NCBI GenBank assembly: GCA_030068075.1
Contig: CM057841.1
Coordinates: 41,705,030 to 41,769,029 of the forward strand
DNA: 64,000 nt
Direction: 5' to 3'
DNA from: Paguma larvata
Lineage: Eukaryota > Chordata > Mammalia > Carnivora > Viverridae
Part shown: one piece after another, positions 1 through 10,510 of the stretch
How positions within the stretch are numbered: the stretch's first letter is position 1
How the letters are laid out: every line of letters begins with the position of its first letter
Translations under genes and position numbers: made by a program
Notes under the pieces: model-generated
Databases searched by the model: none
The model's input: the letters and a program-made list of their open reading frames with translations, nothing else
Told to the model about the DNA's origin: nothing

Positions 1-1667
1 CTCGGGGAGGTGGAACATGCAGTGCAGGTGTCATGTGCAAAGGCCCAGTGGCCCAACAGAGCACTGTGCTTGTAAGGAACTCAATCCTCTAGCATGGCTG
101 GAGCTGAGGAGCAGGGAGTAGGGGTGCAGGGGCATCAGGGTATTGAATGCCAGGCCCAGGAGCTTGGACTTTGCCTCAAGGAGTAAAAGATGGTGGCTGT
201 CATGCAGAAACTGGCACCAAACAGCAGACCAAGGGGGAGAGAGGGGGAATGGGGTGGGAAAGGGTGAGGGAGAGAGGGCCATAGTAGGGGTCCCAGATCT
301 GAAGGCATTTCAGGGCTGGTCTGTAGGGCAGGAGCGGGGACAAACCACACCCCATCAAGCCTGAGTCTCCAGGCCTCCAGACACTGACCCCGCCAAAACC
401 CTACTGCCCTGACCCCGGTCCTCCCTCACCCTGGCCAAGGACCACCATGCGTCTCCCACAAGTGCCCCCAGCCAGGACTCAGAAGTGGAAGGAAACTTTC
501 CCGGAAGCACAAGCGGTCCTGAGGGAGCTAGTCTCAGGATGAGCCCTCAACCCAAGGCAGAGGCAGATGCACCACCGATGCCAACCAGATTCTCAGACAC
601 GAGGAGGTGCAAAAACAGCCCAAACCTTTGAAGAGCTGTCCACATAGACGAAAGAGCCCCAGCTTCCTCCTCTCCATAGGTCTGGCCACCCCCCGCCCCC
701 CAGAGAGTTCCACAGTGCCGCAGCCCCATCCTGCCCCTTGTGCGCCACCAGGCTTGTGAGAACAGTACGTACACGGAGAGGCAACAGCTCAGGGACACCC
801 TGTGAGTACGAGCTTCAGCGCAGGGCCTGAGGACGATTTCCTCTGGCAGGTTAGAGTGAAGTTAGGTGAAGCAGGGGATCTCCAAGATCTCTGCCGGCCT
901 GAGTGATCAGTCCCGTCCAATCCGCCCTGAGGGATTGGAAGCCGGCTGGACTGTGCCCAGAAGACCTGACTCGGGCTGCCGGGTGTGCTGAGGGGTCTGG
1001 AGGTGGCCTGAAGAAGGGATGGAGCTGCACGGGCAGGAGGCAGACGTCCCAAGTCAGCCAGGTGCCGTCTCCGCTGCCGTACCGCTGTGCCGAGCACTAG
1101 GGCCGGAGCCCTGTTGGCCCCATCAAGAGGCAGGACTGACCTGCCCCTCACCCACCTTCCTGCCCCACGGATGGCAAAGACTCTGACCCATTGTTCTTCA
1201 AGACACTTTGACAGAGGACACAAGGAATGTGCAGCCTGGAGACAGGAAGTCCTGGCTTGCAAGGGGCCAGTGTTCTGCCAGGCTCAGGCCTGCCCCCCAG
1301 ACAGGGAAGCAGGGGCTTCAGGCTCCTCCTTGGAGCAAGGCTTTGACTTCGCTGGCCTCCGCGGGAGACAAGGGTGCAGAAGGATTGGCCAGCGGGGTGA
1401 TGGGCAGATGATTCCAGAAGACAGGGGAGAAAGGTACTGCCCCAAGGCCTGGCCCTCCCTTGGATAATGGACCCACTCCCGCACCCATAAACCCACACAT
1501 GGTCAACCCACATGGGAACCTCACACGCACCACGTGTGCTCTTATGCAAACACATGTAGCCACACGGCTGCCCAGCAAGCACTGTGCACACGCAGCGCCC
1601 CTCCCCATGCCCTCACGTGCGCCCCACTATCAACCTCTGTGGACATCACTGTCACCACTAACGTTTT

Positions 1668-1840
1668 CCGAGCACTCACTGATGCCGGGGACTGCTCCAC
1701 ACACTTTACTTGAACCTTTTCAATCGCTCCTTCCAATGACGCCATGAGGAAGGCATGCAATCACTCTCATTTTACAGCAGGGGAAACTGAGGCACCAAAG
1801 GCTGTATGGTTTGTCCAGGACATAGCCACAGGCACTCACT
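1668..1840 (-). repeat. MIR SINE fragment
   Basis: The stretch reads as the reverse complement of the MIR consensus. A 'gagcactcactgatgcc' element is followed by 'cattttacagcaggggaaactgaggca' like sequence and a degraded 'cacagcc' end. It is an ancient mammalian SINE with no coding role. Confidence 0.7.
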
Positions 1841-2724
1841 CTTCCGAACCCTCACCAGCTGCTCCTTGGTCCCCTCAGCCCCACAGCACTGGAGCGTGGC
1901 TTCCTACCAGCCTCCCCCGGATGTTGTGGGAGAAAAGTGAGAAACATCTGGGAAAGTGCTCGGCGGAGAAGGTATTGTTCTCACTGTCGGGAATTCAGTT
2001 CCTGCTCAGCCAGTCCTTTCCTGGTTGAGGAGAGGCCTCAGTCCGGCTCCAGCGACGGCACCTGCACGGCAGCAGTGGCTTGAGGTTCCCAGCCTGCGGT
2101 ATCTCCCTGGCTTGACCACAGGACGCGAGCCTGGATGGAGCCATTCTCCTAAAATTCAGGGCTCCTCGGGTCCCCGCCAAGCAGGAGGCCCCAGGTGTGC
2201 CCCTCCCGAGCTCCTCCGTGAGGCATGAGCAGCTCTCTGCCACCAGCCTCATCCAGCCAGTCCCCGATTCCCCCTCACAGAACCTCAGTGCTCCCCTCTA
2301 TGGGATGGCTTCTTGCCAAGGAGGCCTCCGCGCCTTCGACCTCGCCATCCCCTCTGCCTGGCCAGTCCTTCCTCCTGCTCCGTGCTTGGGGAACTCTTGT
2401 CCATCCTTTCAATATCTCGGGGGCCCCCATCCTCCAGTAGCTCCCCAGGGCCACCTCCAGGCACCCCCAGCATGGAGCACACACCTCTGTCCCCTCCCTG
2501 GCCCCACTCAATGCAGCTCACACTCACCTGACACATCCAGAGCAAGGATCCAGCCTGGGTCACCACTGCATCCCCCATGCCCAGCATGAAGCTAGGCAAA
2601 GACTGGACACCATTAACAGTATATTTGAATAATAGATGAGCATAAAACATTGTTACACAATGACAATTTGTCAGGAGTAGGATGGTAACTGGAGCTAGAC
2701 TGGGAACTGGAAAAAAAGCACTGG

Positions 2725-2900
2725 AATCCTGGCTCTGCTCCTCAAGAGCTGTGTGACCTTGGGTAAGTTCCTCAGCCTCTCTGAGCCTCGGCTCCCTCTT
2801 AAGAAAAATGGGCTTATGAATAGTATTGACACCTCTCATGGCTATAGTGAGAAATCATTACACAAGAAAACAGGGGAGGGGCCCTATAGGTTTTGGAACG
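2725..2900 (+). repeat. MIR SINE fragment
   Basis: This is the forward MIR core: 'tcctggctctgc', then 'gctgtgtgaccttgggtaag', then 'cctctctgagcctc' and 'aaaatgggct'. The match to the MIR tRNA-related and core segments is clear. The 3' part is degraded. Confidence 0.8.
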
Positions 2901-4764
2901 GAACAAGTGGGGGGACAGGTGGAATGGAAGCTTCCCAGAATGGGAATCTAGGCAGGCTGGATGGAGGGGCGGTGCGTCTGAGCTAGGCACTGAGGGCTGG
3001 GAGGGTTTGGGCTGGCAGAGGTAGGAAGCGAAGAGCATCCTCGGAGACAGTGGCTGGAGCAGCTCAGCCTGAGGTCGGATGCAGGGTGTTGGGCAAGGCT
3101 GGCACACTCACGGGAGCTTTGGTTTGAGCCGGGCACTGCCACGCTGGGCTACGGACTTAATGCTACAGAATGGGCAGAGCCACACCCGCCTCACAGGGCC
3201 ACTGGGAATACTGAAAAGAAAGTCGGAGCCTGGAGCAGAGACGGGCACATAACCGGTGCTGAGCTCACGGCCGTGTCGGTGACCACAACAGCTCCACCCC
3301 AGACTCGGAGTTTAGCACGGGCTGGCCTCTTTTCTTCCCCGGGTGCCCACCTTGAGCTGGACCAGAGTTGGGCGCCCAGCGGGGCTGAGAGATGGATGGA
3401 TGGATGGAGTCAGTGCCTCCTTGAAGGCTTCGAGAAAAGCCCCTCCGCGTGCGGTGATCTACCACAGAACACAGGTGTCTTCCCAGCCCCATGCTTGTGT
3501 CTGCCTCAACATGCCGGTGGTTGTTGACCCATTCGGTCCCTCACATGCATTCTTTCATTCGATGAGCCCTGCTCTGTGCCCCCACGGGCACCCAAAGGTG
3601 AACCCAGCCCTGCCCCTGCCCTGGGGGGCTCTCTCTGTTGCCTGTGGAACCCAGCTGAGGGAAAGACCCCTCCCCTGCTCCTCTCCCCATCTGGGCCTGC
3701 ATAGCCTACCCCACACTGACCCCCATTCCCACTCCTCTGAAGACTTCGTCCACCCTCACCCCCACCACAGCCAGGGAGCCTTCCCCAAATCCCTGCTGGA
3801 CAAGGGGGTTCTTCCTTTGCTCATAACTAAGCGGCCTGGCCCACAAAGCCCTCTGTGCTCATAGGTCACGGGCCATGTTGCCCAGGGTCCAGTGGCAGCC
3901 TGTGAGCCCAACACTCAACTGCCCCCTCTGCCCAGCCCCACCCCAGCCCAGGGCAAGTCTGACCTCAGGTCCCCACATTCCTCGGCAGCTGTGGATGTCT
4001 GGAGCAATTATCTGGAGAAGAGAGGAAGGAAATGGGAGGTATTTTAGCAGCTGGTTAGAATCCGTGGAGTACATTCCAGGAGCTTCCTCAAAGGAGAATC
4101 CTAACTTTATCCCCGGCCTGTTCCGTGGCACTGTGTGCATGCTCACGGCTCCCTGCAAGGGCTTTGCACGTGGTCTCGGGCAGTGGGACCGTGCAGTGGT
4201 GCAGTGACCGGTGTAGTGGTGAAGAGTCCTATGCACCCACGCAACCCCTGTGGGAACCACAGATCCGGCCCACAGGAGGCTGACTACCGTTCAGCCACGG
4301 GGTGGAGACCACATGTATGGGGCACTCTTACTGTGCCGGGAGCCCGCCACGGACGGACACACAAAGGAGACACGATCCCAATCCTGGGTGGAAGGAGAGC
4401 AGATGAGCAGATGAGCGAGGGAATGGGCTGTGAAGGGTCTTGTTGGATGCTTCAGGAGCCCAGAGGAGAGAGTGGAGTGGCGGAGAGAAAGAGCAGGGGA
4501 GGCGTGGTCCGAGCAGTGAGGGCGATGAGAGAGGCTCTGGGACAGGTCAGGGGGGTAGAGAGAAGGCGAGCCAGGAAGGGGAGAGCACAGGTAAAGACCA
4601 GAAGGTGAGAGGCTGCCTGGCTTCCCTGCCTGGTGCGTGGGCCTCCGGCATCATGGGGAAGGGACGGCACTCTGGTTGATGAGCCCCTACAGTGTGCCAG
4701 ACACAGCGGGGCGCGAAAGCCTGGGCGGGGGCGGGCAGCGAGGACATGACCTCTGGCAACAGAG

Positions 4765-4925
4765 GCCCTGGGTCAGAATTTGCATTCCACCACTGACAAG
4801 CTCTGATCTTAGAAAGTATGTAATTCCTAGGCTCGGGCTCCCCATCCGCATAATGGGGATGATGATAGTCCTGCCCCTCAGGGTTGCTCTGAGGTCTGAA
4901 CGAGGTGTCCCTGGAGAGAGAGCTC
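4765..4925 (+). repeat. MIR SINE fragment
   Basis: A diverged forward MIR. It contains 'ctgggtcagaatttgcattcc', 'ctcgggctccccatccgcat' and 'aatggggatgatgatagtcctgcc' like stretches, followed by 'gggttgctctgaggt', in the order of the MIR consensus. Confidence 0.65.
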
Positions 4926-4989
4926 AGGGCACTGAGGACACACTCGCCGTGCCTCCCGAACCTGAGCATCCAGAGAGCTACAAATGCAT

Positions 4990-5110
4990 CCCAGGCCTCA
5001 AGGCTCCCCTGCCAGCCATTCTGACTCACATTCTGCATGTGAGGCCCAGGAATCTGCATTTTCACTCACCGGGGGGCTGGGAGGCAGGTGGCCTGATGAC
5101 CACACTGTAA
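4990..5110. repeat. MER5-like DNA transposon fragment
   Basis: The segments 'cattctgactcacattctgc', 'aggcccaggaatctgcat' and 'ggcctgatgaccacactg' follow the order of the non-autonomous hAT element MER5A. The family call is from memory of the consensus, so it is tentative. Confidence 0.4.
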
Positions 5111-5134
5111 GAAATGCCTGCTCAGTAAAGCGCC

Positions 5135-5335
5135 TGTCACTTCAGTCATTTATTCCTGCTATCTTATTGGATCCTCTGGACAGCCCTGCAAAGTGTGGAC
5201 TGGCAACGCATTTCACAGGTAAGGAAAGCGGCGCAGAGAGGCATGCCAGCCACCCTAGGTCACACAGCCAGTGAGAGGCTAGGGTAGGATCTGAACCAGG
5301 TCTGCCAACACTCAAGTCTGAAGCTCTCCAAGCAG
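5135..5335 (-). repeat. MIR SINE fragment
   Basis: Reverse-complement MIR. It shows 'catttcacaggtaaggaaag', 'aggtcacacagccagtgaga' and 'gatctgaaccaggtctgcc' like blocks in the expected order, so it covers most of the element. Confidence 0.75.
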
Positions 5336-6152
5336 GGCATCACAGGGCCGAGTCCCCAGTCAGCTTTCGTCCTGGCAGCAGCTAGGTGGGTGTCCCCAGG
5401 CCTCCCTGCCACGCTCCCCAGTCCACCCCACCATCCCGACTGTCGCTTCCTCCTCCACTGCTAATCAGGTCTCGCAGAGCATCCCGTTTCCTGCCAGCCC
5501 ACCGGCTGCCTCCTTTGCTCCTGATGGCACTTCCTGGCCTTGTGCCTTTCCAGCGCCTCTTGTGCCTCCAGAGGAGTCGGAGCAGGGGCCGGGTAGTAGC
5601 AGAAATCGGGCATGAGATCCCCAGGGGGCCCAAGGGGCACTAGCCTTGGACTACCTCTGTGGGGCGACCACATCCCTGCCCCGGGGCACACGCCTGGGTG
5701 GCCATCCCCTGTTTACAGATGACAGGAACAGCAGGCTTCAGGGCAGAGTCAACTTCCCCGTGGACGGGGACTACAAAGAGAATCAGCGGATGGTGCCAAC
5801 ACAGACTCTGTCCCCATCTGCCACCAGTGCCATGTCTGAGACTCCGCAGGAAGTGAAGCCAGGCCGAGCCCGGCCCCACAGGCACGTACACCACAGAGCA
5901 GGCAGTGGGTCCAGGCTGGGGGGTGCAGGGCCGGAAGCATCGGGCTGAGGGACCAGCGACAGAGTACTGGCCTGGGGCCACATCCACCCTCTGGCTGGGG
6001 AAGACAGAGTTAATCCCGTTGGGGAAGAAAACAAGAAAACGCTGCGCCTTTGTTTGTTCATTCCACCAAAAGTGACGGAATGTGCTGGATCCTGCGCAGA
6101 GGCCCGCCTCAGGACCGTCCTCCCTCCACAGGTCGCTCTTCTCCTTCCAGCA

Positions 6153-6153
<1 letters not shown>

Positions 6154-6188
<35 letters not shown>

Positions 6189-6209
6189 GCACGCACGCAC
6201 GCACGCACA
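6154..6209. repeat. Compound CA / CACG microsatellite
   Basis: About fifteen CA units pass without interruption into about six CACG units. The CACG part looks like a secondary expansion from the CA tract. It lies about 1.1 kb upstream of the CDH5 promoter and is likely to vary in length between individuals. Confidence 0.95.
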
Positions 6210-7019
6210 ATCTCCCTCCCACTTCTTGCTCCCGTTCACTGCGAGGCTGTGATCACACACATCTCCCCTCCTCATCCCCCTTCACCAGCCCCTCTAACCT
6301 GCCTCGTCTACTGCGTTCCATTTAACCTGCTCTGCCCACAGCTGTCTGTGACTTCCAGCTTCCAAGTCCGCCCTCCCCTTACCCAGCGGACGCCCTGTCC
6401 TGCTCTCCATGGCTCTGCCCTCTGCTGGCTTTCCCTCTTCCCCGCCAGGCTCTCCTAGAAGTATACAAATCTCAGACGCCAGGGGCCTCCCTCCCTGTAA
6501 GTTCCTCGATTCCCACAGCCTCAGGGAAATAAGCCATTAATAAGCTCAGGGCTTCCAAACCTCATCTCTAAGCCACCTGCACGCACCCATCTCCAAATGC
6601 CAACCTGGCATCACCACCCGGGTGTCCAAAGGCCATCCTGAACTCCACATGCCTGAAACAGATCTTTATCTCACCTTCCCAAAAATTATTCTTCCACCCC
6701 ATACCCCATTTCCATACACATCTCCGCAGACTTACTGAGTGTTTCTGGGCAAGACGTCCTCCCTCTAAGGTCTCTGTTTGCCCAGTCCTGTAAAGGAACA
6801 CATTTGGGACTTCCCAACCACTCACCCACGAGAAAACAGGAGCAGGCATTCAGATTGATTCCCACCACCCTGGGAGACTCCCCGTCAGCTGAGCTGATTA
6901 GGGCCCCAGTATGTTCAGTTTATAAAAGCTCCTCTGGGACTCTCAAGGTTCACAGATGCTGCACCCTCCCACCCCCAGCTGCTTAGTTCTGACGGACCAG
7001 ATCCCACCTTCAGTTTCAT

Positions 7020-7165
7020 TTCGACTCTAGTTGATCTCAACACCCATGTGAGTTTGAGGCTCTGATTATCCCCATTTACAGATGAGGAAACTGAGCCTCG
7101 GGGCAGGGGAGGGTGTGTCTGGCTCCAGGTCACACCGGAAGCAGAGCTGAGGCCTCGGACTGGGA
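7020..7165 (-). repeat. MIR SINE fragment beside the CDH5 promoter
   Basis: Reverse MIR with 'attatccccatttacagatg', 'aggaaactgagcctc' and 'ccaggtcacaccggaagcag' blocks. It ends about 120 bases before the putative FOX/ETS site of the CDH5 promoter. Confidence 0.8.
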
Positions 7166-7280
7166 TCTGAGTTGAGCGTCCCAGGCCCAGTCTCGGCCTA
7201 GGCCTCTATGAGGACAGCCTGGCTGGGCCGAGGCAGCCGCCCACCACGGAGCCTGCCTATCTGCAGCCAGCCCGGCCCTC

Positions 7281-7400
7281 ACAAAGGAACAATAACAGGA
7301 AACCATCCCAGGGGGAAGTGGGCCAGGGCCAGCTGGAAAACCTGAAGGGGCGGCAGCCAGGCCTCCCTTGTTGGCTGGGTGTGGCTCCCCTCGAGAAGCT
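7281..7400 (+). promoter_or_regulatory. CDH5: CDH5 proximal promoter
   Basis: This is the DNA just upstream of the non-coding first exon. There is no TATA box at a usable distance. What can be seen is a composite site with core AACAGGAAA at 7294-7302, directly preceded by a SOX-like AACAAT; a GGAAGT on the + strand at 7314-7319; a GGGGCGG (Sp1 type) at 7347-7353; and a GT-box GGGTGTGG at 7377-7384. The VE-cadherin promoter is known to depend on ETS sites, a GT-box near -50 and FOX:ETS composite motifs for endothelial expression. The order and spacing here agree with that, but assigning each site to a factor is inference. Confidence 0.75.
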
Positions 7401-7488
7401 ATCGGCTGAGCTCCACACGGCTCCACAGCAACTCAGCCCCAAACGGACAAGCAGACGGAACAAGGACACCTCTCAGCCCGTGAAAACG
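7395..7488 (+). other. CDH5: CDH5 exon 1, non-coding 5' UTR
   Basis: The stretch lines up in order with the human CDH5 5' UTR as I remember it: 'cggctgagctcc', 'ggctccacagcaactcagccc', 'aacggacaagcag', 'cggaacaaggacacctctcagcc'. It is followed by a consensus donor GTGAGT at 7489-7494. The start is approximate because the promoter has no TATA box. Exon 1 has no ATG that continues into the CDH5 frame. It joins exon 2 across a 12.1 kb intron, which fits the long first intron of this gene in other mammals. Confidence 0.85.
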
Positions 7489-8353
7489 GTGAGTGAGGAA
7501 TCCCCGCACCCTCCTCCACCCCAGACACGTCACCAAGTGCCCAAGCCGAGAGGGTGCTTGGCTGCCCCATCTGTAGAGCGGTCGTTGTTGGGGTCCCAGG
7601 GAAGAGCCATTCCTTGGGGGCAGACGGAGTCTCCTCCTGGCTCAGAGCAGTGAGCCAGTGGTGGTATAGTGGGCACAAGTGGGCAATCTCAGGACTTGGC
7701 GGGGGTTCTTTCACAAGTAGATCCTCCAACTCAAGAGCCTTGAAGGCCCACTGGCTTCCATCTGCGCCATGTTTCGGAGAGCACAGGGGTCTCAGCTGCC
7801 AGCACACCAGAGGCAGAAGACTGGCCTGCGGGCCTCCCTCTGGGTGGCCCTCCTCCATGGGAGGGGATTAACCGAAGCCTCACATCATCCCTCCTGCCAA
7901 AGTTCTGTTGTGGCACCGGAGAGGAGCCCTGGGAGGGGAGCCCTGGGCCGCGGCCCCTCTCTGTCAGCCAGTGCCCCCATTTTTAGAACAGGCAAGCTGA
8001 GGCTCAGCTCTGGGCACCTGAGGCCCTGCCTACGGATCCCTCCCCTCCCTGCCCCAGACACTGCCAGAACCAGGTACAAGCCAAGCGAGCTGCGGTCGGG
8101 AAAGCGGCCCGCCCTTTCCCCCCAGACACCCCAACTATGGGACCCCACAGTCCTCATATTTTAGGGAAGTTCTCCCAAAAAGAATTGAAGGCAGGCAGTT
8201 TAGGCTGAGATCCCCGGCTCTATCACTCCTTCCCGTGTTACTCTGCGCCTCCAAACCTCCCTGTTCTCCAAACCTCTGCGTGCTAGTCGGAACAATAGAA
8301 GACTGTGACTCTGCCGTTGCGGGAACTGCAGGTGATAAGGATAAGAGGGTCTT

Positions 8354-8557
8354 CTTTTTTAGGTTTATTTATTTTTATTTTGAGAGAGAGAGATGGAGAG
8401 TGAGTGTGCGAGTGGGGTAGGGAGAAAGAGAGGGAGAGGGAAAATCCCAAGCAGGCTCTGCGTTGACACGGGGCTCAACCTCACAAACCCTGAGATCGTG
8501 ACCTGAGCCACGATCAAGAGTCAGATACTCAAGCGAATGAGCCACCCAGACACCCCA
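8354..8557 (-). repeat. Carnivore tRNA-Lys SINE (SINEC, felid type)
   Basis: It reads from a T-rich, GA-rich tail to the reverse complement of a tRNA-derived head ('aatgagccacccagacacccca'). The middle has 'aagcaggctctgcgttgac', the reverse of the felid SINE body. The head is mutated compared with other copies here, so it is not one of the youngest. Confidence 0.9.
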
Positions 8558-9654
8558 GGATAAAAAGTCCGAGCTGGCGGAGCTCTTGATTCTCCTACTG
8601 CCAACAAATCCAGAGTTAGATGAGTCCTTTCTCGGTTCCTCAGGGAGTGCCACAGAGATGGGGGAGACGGCAAAGTAAGAGGGGGAGTGGGGATACGAAG
8701 CAGGATCCGCACCCCAAAGCCCAGACTCTTTCCAGCACCATTTATCAGTTTTCTCATCTGTACAGTGGAGGAAACAGTCTTCTCATGAGTCCATTGAAGA
8801 AGGCAATGTACACACACCCAGGGCCGGCACCAGGAACTGCTCAGGGGAGGGGCACCTTCGAGAAATCACAGCCGAATTTACCCGCCACACCAGAGCTGTG
8901 AATGTCATAAAGGTTTTGACTCCTGAGGTCAGCCAGTCCATGGCAGGTGGGGGCGGGGAGGGTGCAGGTGAGAGGATGTCGACTCGGCAATCCCTCTGGC
9001 AAGCACTCCGGGCCCCGGGCTCGCTCCCCACCCCATGGACGATGCTGCTGTGTGAAGGGGGCAGGCAGGTTCCCGCGAGACATGAAGGGCATGCTGGGAG
9101 AGGCAGGAAGCCTAGGCAGCTTGGAGGATTTAGGGAGGTAGGCCGGCCACAGGGTTTTTTAGAGCAGGTAGTGCCAAGAGGGCTGTGACACTGATGGCCA
9201 TGAATGCCAGGACCAGGAGCTCTGGCTCCCCGTTAGGTGGTAGGGAGCAGCAGAGTCCAGCCACCTGTGGGGCCCAGCCCAGAGGGCAGCAGGTGGCCTC
9301 CAAGGGGCCCGGGAGCTGCTAAGCCCCCAGGGGGCCATGCCAATTCCCACTGACTGTTGTAAGGCAGTAGGGGAGGCGTGCGCTGGCCTCGCAGGGGTTA
9401 AGCTGCCCACTCTCAGTCTCAACCTGACCAATTGTGCTGCTAAACAAGGGCCGGACGTGAGGGCAGGAAACCAGAGGGGCCACACTTATTTTCTTCCGAA
9501 GTTGGCTGACTCACAGTTCTGCCGCTGCCTCGGGGACAAGAGGTGAACCCAGCGGCCACTCACTCTGGAAAAATCTTGGGCCCCTCCCCTTTGGGGTCCA
9601 TCCCTGCTACTTCAGGTCCCTCTCTGCACCCCCATGGCATCCTTGAAGCTACTA

Positions 9655-9755
9655 AAAGAATTCCCATTTGACAGAGGAGACCATAGATACTGAGGGAGAC
9701 CAAGCAGCCTGTCCCAAGCCACATAGCGAGCATGAGATGGAAGCAAAATATGAGT
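9655..9755 (-). repeat. MIR SINE fragment
   Basis: Short reverse MIR piece with 'tcccatttgacagaggagac', 'gcctgtcccaagccacatag' and 'cgagcatgagatggaagc' blocks. Moderately diverged. Confidence 0.55.
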
Positions 9756-10334
9756 GAGGCCAGCCCCTTCTGACCCCACAGCCCCACCACATTCCACAGT
9801 GAAGCTTGGAGAGGGGAAAGGTCAAGGAGGATTGAACCTGACAGAAGCAGGCACGAGGACAAGCTAGGAACCCTGGGAGGACTGTTCTAGGAGACAGGTC
9901 CTGCCCTAAGAAGCTTGGCTTCTGGTCAGAGATACTAAAAAGCCCATCCAAACGCAAGCCCAAGCAGATATTGGGTGGGAAAATCCAAGAAGGCTTCCTG
10001 GAGGAGGAGCAGGAGTCCCAGAGGATACTGAGAGGTATCTCTGGGCTTCAGTCTTCTAATCTCTCTAGAGCAGGGGATGAACCGAATAGTCCCTAAACTC
10101 ATTTGGGGACCTCCAGATTGTCTGTCTTGGGACACAGTAACAGTCAAATCCTGGCAGGAAGGGAAAGCAGGGACCCCAGGGACAGGCAGGCAGTGAATGA
10201 GATTTCCTTCTGGAGAAGAGCAGAGGGGAGAAGGAGGTGGCCTAGGGCACAAGGAGGAAATGCAGTCAGGCGTGAGTTGGCCGGTCAAGCCCACCGCCAC
10301 CAGGCTGGAGTGGGTGGGGGCATGAGGGTCAAGA

Positions 10335-10510
10335 CACCTGCATACTTACTGAGCACCTACTATATACCAGGCTTCTCACCCATGATCTCATTTAATCCTC
10401 CTGACCAAGGAGGCAGCTATTGTTGCCTCCATTATAGATGAGGGAGCTGGGGCTCAGAGAGGGCAAGGAATGGGCCCGAGGCCACACAGCTTTTGAGCAG
10501 CTGGGCCAGT
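10335..10510 (-). repeat. MIR SINE, nearly complete
   Basis: Reverse MIR with 'actgagcacctactatatac', 'atctcatttaatcctcctga', 'ggagctggggctcagagagg' and 'gaggccacacagctttt' in consensus order. It is one of the better kept copies in the window. Confidence 0.85.

Larger units (their letters stand above)
1..7280. other. Upstream flank of CDH5, no supported gene
   Basis: I see no exon-like or conserved coding structure here. The many short open frames on both strands have no recognisable domain and lie in GC-moderate, repeat-derived DNA. The stretch holds several MIR fragments, a short GATG run near 3393-3408 and a CA/CACG microsatellite at 6154. The first 200 bases resemble a dispersed ancient repeat (a 'gtgcaaaggcc' type motif) that I could not assign to a family. 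Distal CDH5 regulatory elements could lie here but cannot be recognised from one sequence alone. Confidence 0.6.

Noticed and set aside
143..6458. Many open frames of 60-180 codons upstream of CDH5
   Set aside because: They overlap one another on all frames, often begin at non-ATG codons, run through MIR fragments and microsatellites, and contain no known domain.
6915..6930. TATA-like 'gtttataaaagc' as a second CDH5 promoter
   Set aside because: It is about 470 bases upstream of the exon 1 match, no splice donor or mRNA-like sequence follows it, and the known VE-cadherin promoter lacks a TATA box.
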